A program made the translations under genes and the position numbers. DNA of 54,281 nucleotides from Spirogloea muscicola (Eukaryota > Streptophyta > Zygnematophyceae > Spirogloeales > Spirogloeaceae), in the NCBI GenBank assembly GCA_009602725.1, contig WELB01000077.1:301334-355614 (forward strand), read 5' to 3'. A model generated the notes under the pieces. That model had not been told where the DNA came from. It worked only from the letters and a program-made list of their open reading frames with translations, and ran no database searches. Positions 21,516 through 31,700 of this stretch are shown here, piece by piece. Every line of letters starts with the position of its first letter. Position 1 is the first letter of the stretch.

Positions 21516-24500
21516 TTAGAAGCTTTTGGTGGCAATTAGTGCCATGTTCCGTGGAGACAGGGAGGGGTCAAACACAGGAACGAGCTTTGAGCTGGTCACA
21601 ACTCCCGCACCCACGTCCTCCGCTCTGGCAGTATGTCCAGCCGCTACAGCCGCTTCCTCCAGGAACAGCAGCCGATCCAGCAGGATGAGGGACTCGAGTG
21701 GGCTTGCCAGCACCGCACGCAGCGCCCACATCACGCCCACAAGCCACTGCAGCAGGCAATTTGCAACTTCAGAATTTGGGCTTAGGCTTAGAGGTCTGGG
21801 TTACATAACTTCATGTGCTTATGGGCCACAGAAATGCAGCAACATTGACGTCAGCGGTGCCTAGCAATGCTGCTCTGACAGACATTGGCTGTACCTGATG
21901 CGGGGCAACCTCCAACCACGTCTGGCGGAGGTCCTCCACGGGCATCAATGGCAGGCCAAGGCGCTCCAGCGCAGCCTGCGCGTAGGCCACGAAGTCCGTC
22001 GCCATCTGATCGTCGTCCTCACCACAGAGGGCGGCCCCATCTTGGTCGCTTTCTCTTGACTTGCAAGTGTCAGCACCGGGGCTGCTCATGGGCAGCGCAA
22101 GAGGGAGGCCCTGCTGCCTCTGGAGCGCGAGCCGGCGTCGGCGGGCGGCCTTGCCCTGCCGCCCCACCACTGGCCTCGCCGCAGCCACCGCCGGATACCA
22201 TCGCTGCAGCACCTGCACATGTCCACATTACATCGCAGAGATTAACATAGAGGCCTTGGCTTTATTCACTACTCACTCAAAATGGACATAGAAGCAACTG
22301 CTGACAGTCCGCAGTTGCAGATGAGTGTTACCAGCTGCAGCGCTGCTCGGCAGGCATGGACAAGAAAAGTGGACTGTGCCCTGTCGTCTTGCAACGCCCT
22401 CCACCTTTCGGCGCTCTGCTGCCAAGGAGGATGTACGGATTGGTGAGTCGGGGATGCAGAATCGTGCAGATTGAAAGACCCCATGAACATGCAAAGAAGG
22501 CGCCAAGATCCTCCAAGCATTTGCACTGTTGACAGGCATGCGAGGTTGGCAGCAGATCTGATGCGATCAAGTAAATTTGCTTGACATGCACCTGAGGTTC
22601 GTGCTATACATGAAGCAGAATGGACAAAATGGCAAACAGGGCCTCACCTGACAAGCAAGGTCTCTACCGCTCCTGCCAATGTGGAGGCATGCGTCCCCCA
22701 TGCAGCGGCTCATGGGGTAACCTACGGTCGAGAGCTCCTGTCGGCCCAAGATGCCAGCCACTTGATCCCCGTCATTGGTTTCTGCAACGAACTCTTGCTC
22801 GCTCAACAGGTTGTAGCAGCAGCCGACACTGACCATGGCTGCCACCTCTGGGAGTGCCAGGAATGTGCTGCTCAAAGTCCAACATGTCCACACAAGCTTG
22901 AGTGATCAGTGTAATACGAGGATACCATTTAGGGATCCAAAAGGAAATCTCAAAATTTAGAGATCGGAGATACTGAAATGGATTATGGTGATATGCATTG
23001 GTGTAATTCTGCAGGACCTCTCACCGCAGCATCGATGGCGAGAGGTCTCCGCAGGCATGCAGGCCCACCAGAAGTGCTCGAGACGGGCTGACTGAGGGTA
23101 GGGCAACATTGCACCCCTTTGAGCAGTCTGCCGGACGGAGGCTAGACAAGAAGCTCGCCAAGGTCGCGGTGCCGGTGTCGGTTGGAATGTGCAGGGGTAC
23201 AGCCATGGGGGCATCGACCAAAGAAACAGCTCCACTGTCAACACCTGCTACTTCTCAAGGATTGGCACTACCTTAGAGAATTTATTATTGTTGTATCATA
23301 GGTGTCAGTGGTTTAGAAGGTGAGACATTAGAAAATGGCTGCAAGGTAGGAAATGCGGTGGGAACTTGGGAGTAAGTGCGAAGCTCTGGGGCTCAGGGAA
23401 TTGTGTTGTGTACCTGCTCGGCGCTCGCGGACCAGATGCTTAGCAATGCGAGCTGCGCGAGCGCAGGTGACATCTGCATATGCCGCAACAGCGTCGAGGG
23501 CATAGACCCTGAGGTTGTGCCGGAAGGTGAGGACCTGGGCCAGATGGCCCTGGCCGGCCCCCCAGTCGACCACGCAGTCGGCTCCCGAGCTGTGCGCCAG
23601 GTCTGCGACGACCTTCGCCAGGCGCTCTGCCTGCAGGACAACAGCCGATGGCTCTGAGAGGGCTCCCGAGCTGCCTTGCCTGCACTCTCAGGATCTCGGT
23701 GTCAGAGGTTTGCTTCTGTAGCTATCGTGGAAGGTAACGAAGCAGCTCCAAACACATAGACCACAGGGAGCTGGACCTGCATTTTTGACAATCGAGAGAG
23801 ACCCTTATGCACTTTCTGTGGCAGCCTGCGTGAGTACCGGCACTGGCGATGCAGAGCAGGCAGGGGGCGCCCACCTCGTGCCGCTTCTTGGGTGTCATGC
23901 CCTGTGAGAGCACGGTCCCGAGAGGTGTGCTCTCACTTGTGCCCTCCTGCAGGGAGTCCCTCAAACTGCAAGTGATCACTAGCAGCTTTTAAAGCAAAGG
24001 GCTGGGCATGCATCCAACAATACCGACCAAGCACGGCGACATGATGGGCACGATGGCAAAGGCTGGCTTGCCTCAGAGGATGAGGCTCACGGGCAATGCT
24101 CGTTGCAATGACAGCTCTCGCGCCGTGCGTACGAAGTCACGTAGCGAGTCTGGCCAGCTTTCCTGCATGCAATGCACATTACGGCTTTCAGACTGCTAGC
24201 TCAGCAGGCAAGGAGGCTGCAGCTCGTGCTCATCTGATGTGGCTCTTGTTGTCATTACACAGTGGAACTGCAGGCCTGACATCACTTAGGACTAGGCTGT
24301 TGACTAGGGATAAGGTCCTGAAGCTGCAGCTCATACTTCATGGTTAAGGGCATGGTCGAGGCGATGGGGGTTATATGAATCGATTTCCATTAGTAGGTTG
24401 CAGAGGAGCTAGCTGGCAGTGGGCCCTGCCTGGTGGACGCCGGCCGGCATGAGGAGGAGACGGCGCACGGGCATGCGGCGCAGGTGGGGCAGCCATGCGG

Positions 24501-24974
24501 GGTCGAGCTTCTCCCAGTACTTCTGCTGCAGCAGCACCGGCAGCACTGCGGCATCAGGCCTCTCACCTCCAGGGCCTCACTCATGGGCGAGCGCCACGCC
24601 GCGGCCACGTGGGCACCCAATACCGGCATGTTAATACTTGAAGATATTGAATAAGTGACTAAACCCTGAACCCTGACCTTGGACCCCTAACCCTCAACTG
24701 TAAGCCCTAACCAAACCCTAAAACCTAAACCCTAATCCCTTATGAACGTTTCACAGTGGCAGAGGACAGCGAAGTACGCCAGCAGGAAGCAGTGGGGTCG
24801 CTTAACACTGCGGAGGCGAGGCATGGCGGAGGCGGCGCTCACGGCAAAGAAGTCCACGAGGTGGATCCGCCACAGCCATTCATGCGGCCGCAGGAACGCC
24901 ACCAGCGCCGCTGCGTGCTCGGCCGCCCCACTCGGAGCCGCTGCCGCGTCCGTCGCCGCCGCCGCTGTGGCCAT
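21516..24974 (-). CDS. METTL25/RRNAD1-like methyltransferase
   Basis: This is a family of predicted SAM-dependent methyltransferases (METTL25/METTL25B, formerly RRNAD1); the substrate is not established from sequence. Ten minus-strand exons join in frame into 549 residues: 24974-24843, 24522-24430, 24162-24091, 23946-23875, 23630-23414, 23235-23025, 22867-22648, 22415-22332, 22212-21895 and 21746-21516. Exon 1 starts with ATG and carries WLWRIHLVDFFA. Exon 3 has ESWPDSLRDFV. Exon 4 has GMTPKKRHE. Exon 5 holds the SAM motif I VVDWGAGQGHL. Exon 6 has LVGLHACGDLSPSML. Exon 7 has SVGCCYNLLSE and GYPMSRC. Exon 10 ends with LLDRLLFLEE and VFDPSLSPRNMALIATK, which is diagnostic. Exon 2 appears to use a GC donor (CACCAG then GCAGGG). 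Intron 1 contains telomere-like repeats. The gene looks complete and intact. Confidence 0.9.
24658..24742 (-). repeat. Degenerate telomere-like tract in methyltransferase intron 1
   Basis: Imperfect CCCTAAA units on the plus strand give TTTAGGG units in the sense of the minus-strand gene. The tract lies between exons 24974-24843 and 24522-24430. Confidence 0.75.
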
Positions 24975-25161
24975 GGGCGTGGCTCACCGCGACGCAGCAC
25001 CCACACACTCTCACGCGGCTCACTCTAAGCCCTGCTTCTGTTCTACGTCCTCCATGCCGCACTGCCGTTCGCACCCATGATTAACATCGACAAGACGATA
25101 AGCACGATGGCTGCACTTGCCGCCCATGTTCAGAAGGCCCGCAGCACATTGCGCCTAGAAC

Positions 25162-25207
25162 TGTGAGCCCGTGAGCCTTGAGCCTTGAGCCGTGAGCCTT
25201 GAGCACT
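25162..25207. repeat. GTGAGCC/TTGAGCC minisatellite
   Basis: About six imperfect 7-8 base units alternate between GTGAGCC and TTGAGCC. They sit in the 5' flank of the minus-strand methyltransferase gene. No function is evident. Confidence 0.6.
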
Positions 25208-25239
25208 GCATGGCGCGCCTGTACCCTTGAGGCCCTGTG

Positions 25240-25795
25240 GTCTGCATCTATGATGCGGCTCCACCGTGAGCTTTCAACGGTGGCATGCTTGGCGGCCTGG
25301 CTCTCGAGACTCCTACCGCCGGCGTAGCCTCAACTTCTGTGCCCTGGCTGCCGCCGCTGAGCCGGGCGCAGAGCTAGCTACGCTCGTCCATGCGCCCAGA
25401 TGTTAGCCTGTCGCAAAGACGGTATAAGAGATTGATTTGAAACGATGTCAGCCAAAGCAAGCTTTCCACTGGGCCATCACATCTGCAGTCCATTGCTCCG
25501 ATAGTTTTCAAGCTTAAACTCGAAAGCTCTTAAGGGGCAAGTTCTGTAAAAGCCCAGCCCGCAAAAACTGGACAAGGCTCAAAGGAATCGGACTGCTCTG
25601 AATCACATTGGCTGTGCAAGCAACACGGTGGGTGGCTGCTTATTAGCCCCTATTTTGCAAGCCCAACGGCTTTCCCTCAACAGCCGCCCCTTCTCAACCC
25701 AACATGTAATCGCCTGGGCTTAACAATCTACAGCCTCTGGTTCCAGAAAAGAGACAAACTCCTCTTCCCTAGTGTGATGTTGTGTTTGGTAGAGT
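25240..25795. other. No recognised gene
   Basis: Intergenic sequence. A weak dispersed-repeat copy (CCCAGCCCGCAAAAACTGG) lies near 25555. No open frame shows a recognisable domain. Confidence 0.5.
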
Positions 25796-25799
25796 AGTC

Positions 25800-25898
25800 C
25801 TTCTTCGGCATCTCTTTCTTTGGCTTTTGACATTGTCCATTCTTTTTGGGCTGGCTTTGCCAGCCCCTCTTCTCTATGGGCGAGCCCTTTCTTCTGAT
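25800..25898 (-). repeat. Type A palindromic repeat, nearly identical to the 45.9 kb copy
   Basis: GACATTGTCCATTCTTTTTG, then GGCTGGCTTTGCCAGCCCC, then TATGGGCGAGCCC. As a reverse complement it differs from the copy at 45.93-46.0 kb by about one base over some 58, so it moved or was duplicated recently. The core GGGCTGG/CCAGCCC forms a short hairpin. Confidence 0.75.
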
Positions 25899-26431
25899 GC
25901 CCCGTGGGCACCTCAGTACCTTTTGCAATGTGCCCGGAACATAGTTGACATAAAGGCAGGAAAGACTCATATACAGGCATCGGCTGTATTTGGCCTGCCC
26001 CACAGAATTCATGCAAGTGACATCCAATCAATTGGCCCTCTTGCAGCCCACAGGTATCCATCAGTCTGTCCAATGTGAGGACCACCGCTGTGAAGCCCAA
26101 CGCTTTACTGCTGGTACAAATATACTCTACCTTTTGGGCTGCAAAGGTATGAACAACGAAGGGCTGGCTTCATCATTGGACCTGTGTTAGCAGCCTGACA
26201 GGAATGTTCGAAAAGATGTTGTGGTACTGCAGTGTGCTGACTCTCCAGCCCAGCTTGACTACTTCCGCATATCTTTGGCAGAGTTCTGTACACACTACTT
26301 CAGTCAAGAGCCAATTAGAGCAAGCTAAGTCTTGCACATATTTGCATGAGCATCAATGCATATCAACGGCTCTTGCTTCTCCCACACTATTGCCAAGGTG
26401 ACCAGAGCTTGGTGCAGCTTGTACTGGTCAG

Positions 26432-26607
26432 CAACAGGGCATACACAGGCAGCTGACTGCAGCATATCGTCCTCAACAAAACGGTGTCGCAGAAATTTGA
26501 AACAACAAGCACCTGGCAGTCTCCATCACGCTTCTGTTCCATCTTTCTGCGACACCGTTTTGTTGAGGACGATACGCTGCACTCAGCTGCCTGTGCATGC
26601 CCTGTTG
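26432..26607. repeat. Inverted duplication of an integrase segment
   Basis: Arm 26432-26495 and arm 26544-26607 are about 93-95% identical reverse complements. The plus-strand arm encodes GIHRQLTAAYRPQQNGVAE and the minus-strand arm the equivalent part of the resident integrase. They are separated by 48 bases, so a long hairpin is possible. It marks the broken 3' end of the copia fragment. Confidence 0.85.
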
Positions 26608-28036
26608 CCGACAAAAGCTTTCAAACTCTTTAGAGATATACTCTCCACTGTTGTCAGATCGAAGAGGCATAACTTTTCGCCCTGTTTGTAACTCTGCTGC
26701 AGCTTTGGAGAACTTTAAACTTTCAAACACTTCACTTTTGCTCTTGAGAAGATATACTCTACTCCACCTGCTGGCATCATCGATGAATGAGAGAATGTAT
26801 CTACTCCCTCCTAAAGATGATGTTTGCATAGGTACACAAACATCAGAGTCTACTAGATCTAACAGAGCAGAAGCCCTATAATGTTCACCAGCAACTGGAG
26901 GTTGAAGATGAAGGTTACCTTGCACACAGGCTGAACAAAATTCAGGTTCCTTAGGAACAATATCCAATCCACGCACCAAGCTCTGTGTTTGTTCCATCCT
27001 CTTGACATAGGATGCCCCAATCGTGCATGCCACAGAGCCTGCCGTTTTGGACAGTTGTTGATCATATGACCAGGTTGGCAACAAGAGTAACGTATCCTGT
27101 TATCTGGCTGGTATCGCCTCCCATCATTCCACTTAGGTCGATCCAGAGGGTCCCATAATATACCCTGTCATCTGTCTGATGTCTCCTGCCCTCACTCCAC
27201 TTAGTTCTATCCAGATGATCCCTAAGATCTGGCTCCATAATCCGTCTGACCATCAAGGCTGCATTCATGCCCTCATAGCACATTTCTGCTCTGCCATCTC
27301 TCTCTCCTTGTAAAGAAGACGAGTCAGAACAAAATCCACGGTTAAATCATCCCTGTTGGTCATCATTGCATCCCTTACAGCGGCATACTCTGGTGGCAGT
27401 CCCATCATGATGGCAAGAACCTGATGCTGGACTGAAATTCTGCTCCAATGTCATGTAGCTGTAGTGCCAAGACTTCCACTCTATTCACAAACTCCTGTAT
27501 GCCTTCATCCTCTTCCTTCTTGCACTCTCTGAGACGCATACTAAGTAATATGCTCTATCGATGCCTCCATTCTCAAACTTGAACTTCAAGTGATCCCATA
27601 TCTGGCTGGCTAGTGGCTTATTGACTAGACCAACCAATTCTTCGTAAAATATGTTTGCCATCAGAATTGCTGATGCTGCCTGATTCTCTCTTGAGGTGGG
27701 CCGACACAACCCACGAACTGGATTTGGTTCTACAGCATCCCAGACTTCTTGATCTTGAAGTAGCCTTGTCATTTTCCACTTCCAAACTGTCCGTTTCGTC
27801 TCTCTGAAAAAATTTGGGACTAAGAACAGGAGGTGAGCCGCCCGGCGGGCCCATAACCTGTAACGATTCTTGCTCCGCCTGCACTTGTCTTCCGTGTTCA
27901 ACAACCTGAACCTGCTGTTCACGTTCTGCATTTTGTACCTGTCCTTCATGTCCTACAGCCATCGCTTCCTGTCTCGATGTGGGGGGACCGGCAGACCGTC
28001 CTCGTCTTGGCGCAAATGTGGACGCAGACGCAGACA
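26470..28036 (-). mobile_element. Truncated Ty1/copia retrotransposon (gag and integrase)
   Basis: Minus-strand order is gag first. It starts near 28036 with MSASASTFAPRRG; about 27.8-27.5 kb holds a UBN2-like gag core with LLQDQEVWDAVEP and LASQIWDHLKFKFENGG, reached only after a frameshift near 27.8 kb. About 27.11-27.04 kb holds a zinc knuckle CCQPGHMINNC whose first Cys position is Arg. From 27084 to 26473 lies the integrase core with a CxxC upstream, DLVDSDVCVPM, FIDDASRWSRVYLLKSKSEV, LRSDNSGEY and PQQNGVAERWN, so the D-D-E residues are visible. Reverse transcriptase and RNase H are absent and no LTRs are recognised. It is a dead fragment. Confidence 0.85.
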
Positions 28037-28111
28037 TGATCACAAATTTGAGTTCAGGATAACACAAAGGCTTGCCTGATTACACAAAGAGCCGGTGAGC
28101 ACTCAGCTCCA

Positions 28112-28205
28112 CCTGGCCGCACACAGAGCCGCCGCGCACACAGCGCCGCCTGGCCGCACACAGAGCCGCCGCGCACAGAGCGCCGCCTCGCCGCACACAG
28201 AGCCA
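28112..28205. repeat. 37-bp tandem repeat, about 2.5 units
   Basis: Units start at 28112, 28149 and 28186 with CCTGGCCGCACACAGAGCCG or a close variant. The array lies just upstream of the copia gag start. It could be part of an LTR or leader, but no matching downstream copy is seen. Confidence 0.8.
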
Positions 28206-28284
28206 CGAGATCGGTCGGGCCGATAATGCAATCTGCCGGGGCCTCCCTTATCTAGGGAGACTCTCATCGGCCTAGCAGAAAGAA

Positions 28285-28545
28285 GCAAGCGCGGCCAGAT
28301 TGACTGGTGGCTGGGAGAGGCCAGCCCAAAGGAATGGACAAGGTCTGAAGAAGCCGGAGTGCTAAGGACTAAGACATCAGCAACGAGACTCTCAGTTATC
28401 TCTCGTCAAAAGATGCAGGTCAGAATAGCTAGCCTGCGGAAAGATGTCGCCCTGTCGGAAGCCGGAGGCCGCCGCCAAAGCGCGGCCTGCGCGCAAGTGA
28501 ACCGCAAAGGCAAGGGCCCGCTGCAAAGAGATGGCCAGCAGAACG
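28285..28545. repeat. Dispersed repeat and retroelement C-terminal remnant
   Basis: 28288-28350 (GCGCGGCCAGATTGACTGGT, then GGCCAGCCCAAAGGAATGGA) is nearly identical to 13424-13480 and, inverted, to 14855-14905. 28440-28545 on the minus strand reads LLAISLQRALAFAVHLRAGR, another copy of the retroelement terminal block. Confidence 0.6.
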
Positions 28546-28600
28546 GGCGGAATGGTGATTCTACCGACCCCACTGATTCACCATATTCCTATATTCAACA

Positions 28601-28642
28601 ACTATTGCCAAGGTGACCAGAGCTTGGTGCAGCTTGTACTGG
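28601..28642. repeat. 42-bp exact direct repeat (second copy; first at 26386-26427)
   Basis: Both copies begin ACTATTGCCAAGGTGACCAG and end CTTGTACTGG. They are in the same orientation, 2.2 kb apart, and bracket the copia fragment. Confidence 0.85.
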
Positions 28643-28791
28643 CCAGGGGCATGCGCGCTGACAAATCTGTTCTTATCACTTGCAGTTTGACAAGACCAGA
28701 AACTTGTCGCCAATGCATGATGCTGGATTTAGTGTTTGGGCCTTGTAGTGCGTTGTTGTCAAAAGTTCAGGTGCATATTTTATGCTTAAGG

Positions 28792-31700
28792 TTATGAAAG
28801 CGAGTCAAAGTGCCCGTGGAGGGCCGCATCCACAATCCCCCGCATCTCTTCCTGGTGCTGCTCGAAGCTGCCCGTGGCTGTTGCAGCGGACGGGCTCCTA
28901 CCCACAAATCTTACTTTCCGATGACCAGTAGCTGCCTCTGGGGTGGGGGGCAGAAGCTGCTGCAACGTCGTCGCCAATCTCGGCTGCACATAAGGCCATG
29001 CACCTGCGTTCTTCGGCTCCTCCTGCCCGTGCACAAACATCAAAATACATGAGCACTTGGACCGGGTGCACGGCAGATCATGCAGGTCACTCTCAACAAG
29101 AACAATCAAATTCTTGTTCAGTGCTGCTGACCTGGACCCAGAGAATGTTTGCTGTGCGGTCATATCGCCGCAGGACCACTGCGACACGGTCGTAAGGAAA
29201 GGGCGCGAGTTGCTCCAGCCTCACGAGGGCTACGTTATTCAACTTGTGCGCCCTCCTAGCATGAGCCAAGACATAATAGATCTGCACTGAACGCCCTGCA
29301 GAGTCTCAGAGGCGGAGCTTTATATCTTCTGTGCGTAGGACTTATGGTACTGAAAGTGACATAACAACAACAAGAACATGCCTCTGAAGATCCTAGTTGT
29401 AATGACAAAGCAAGTGCTGTCTAGCGTTGCCGAGCCATCAAGCAGTGCATCGAAGGTCAACGGCCTTCACCTCACTCGCAGTCAGACAGACTTATACAGA
29501 ATCAGACTCACCTTTCCAGAGCACAAAATGATGCGCCTCATCTGTTGCCGCGGAAGCAGGAAGTCTTGGGTATGGCGAAGATTGTCAGCCCTCTCACCAT
29601 CAGCTATCACTCTCCTGAGTACAGAAGAGTAGAGCAACCGACAATTTAGTGACAGTCAGGCCCCTGACTAGCATCAGGAGCTGCAAAAGGGCCACAAATG
29701 ACGAAGCTGTGCCATGTGACACAGACTCGAACCGAATCTCTAAAAGAAGCAATGCTGACCTGAAGTATGTACCCTCGGTCATGTCCGAAAGGCTCGAAAC
29801 GCATGCTTTGTGGTGAAGCAAGTACTGCAATGCGAAGCAGCAGCATCCGCATAGCATGCCTTGAATCAAGCTGATGCTGCAAAGCTGTTCTCCAGCCTGT
29901 GTGCTGGTAGTGTACCTTGAAGGCAGGCCTATGCCATGTAAGAGATGCAGGCAAGGAAAGGTGCACTGGAAAGGATCAACCGGAAAGCTCATGACTCATA
30001 CCTTTGGACTCATCACCACTAGGGGCTTCGAGAAGGGTCTGTACATCTGTTAGGCGAGTTGATGAACTTGTTAGCCAGGTTTAGTAAGCACAGTTGAGGT
30101 GGGGTGCTCAGCATGTTACACAAGATGCATGTAGGACCGCTGCACACAAGAATCATGCTGCAGGCAGCCTACATGGTAATGTCTCATCGAAGATGCTTAC
30201 AAAATGTATTCATACCTGCCGGCGGAGGACGTGGAAGTAATTTGCAGGGTTAGTAACATTCACAATGGATCTGCAAGCCAGAAGGAAAACAAAGAGAATT
30301 GTAGTGCACAATCAAGAAAGAAAGTTAATCCATCTTAAGCAGAGAGCCTCAAGTTGCTGCCCACAACATGCCTACACGCTACAATATAACAATGCAGATC
30401 AGCAATGGCAAATACAGCTGCAATCATGACATGGAGGTCACTATGTGAATGCACTAGTACAGGTTGTGCTCCTTCTCCATATTGCGCCGCATCCAATTTA
30501 TCATTGCTATTGACCAATCTTGTCTGCAGAAAAATTGAGGTGCCAGCATGTCGTTCAAAAGATTAGCGCCTGCAAGCAGAACTGGTCCAACACAAAACAA
30601 GCATACGGTACAATAGAAGCATATGCAGCCAGCGCTCCTACAGTATATGGCACAAGATGTGCTCACTGGTTGATGCGTTCTGACTTGCCCAGCTCATTAT
30701 TCTGCAACAGCTCTTCTGCCTTTTTCGTGCTCATCTTCCCGGTTCCTGATAGAAAGGAGATCAAATCCTGTCTTTCTAAGAAGCCCTTGTTTCCCTTGTC
30801 TGCAGCCAAGAACCCCTCTTGGATCTCAGCCTCATGGCGAGGGTCCGTTCCAGGTTGGTAGTCTGGGTCGTCGTTGCAGAGCTGCTCAAGCAGGCCCAAC
30901 AAAGTACCAAAAGCGTCACAAATTTGCGATTATATTGGTGGTGGTGCCTACTTAACTAAAGACAGCCTCTGTTCTGCCTCTTTACTTCCCTGCCTTTAGT
31001 CAGTATGAGATCGCCAAAGCTTAAAACTGCGTGGCACGGACTTGGACCCTCCCGTACTATGGACAGCATACAAAGGCTCTGATTGCATGCGCAAGCACTC
31101 ACTGCTCATCGTCACAGTATGCTGGCACTGGATAAGTAGTACCTAGCATTGAAGTAGTGCAGCTTGAGTGTGTGGCTTAAGTACAGGGTCTTATCATTGT
31201 CATGATTACCTGGAGAAACCTCTCCAGCCTGGCAGAGCTATGATCAGGCCCTTGCCCATCGTATCCATGTGGCAGCAGGAGGACCATGTTGGTTGGTGTC
31301 ATCCACTTCTCTTCTCCGCTTGCTATGAAATTGTCAATTATCTGCTGTGCATTGTTCGCAAAGTCCCCAAACTGCAGCAGGAAAGAAGCAGCATTAGGCA
31401 GACTGTGCTACACTAGTTGCCTGCTCAGAATGAAATCATTTACTGTGCCCAATTCCAGATTGACTGTAGCGGTTAAGACCTTCTCCTCCATCACAACTTG
31501 TACGAAACTGTCTGCAGAGATGATGGGTCACACCTGTGCTTCCCAGATGACGAGGGCATTCTCATTCTCCAAGCTGAAACCGTACTCAAAGCCCAGGACC
31601 CCAGCTTCAGAAAGGTTGGAATTGCAGATGATGAACTGCGCTTGTTTACCAGGAGCAACGTTCTTCAGTGGCACGTACCTGCAGACATTCACCACAAGCA

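Noticed and set aside
23236-23245. Acceptor GTAGCAG at 23246 for exon 6 of the METTL25-like gene
   Set aside because: It would break phase with exon 5; the next AG (exon starting at 23235) restores the frame.
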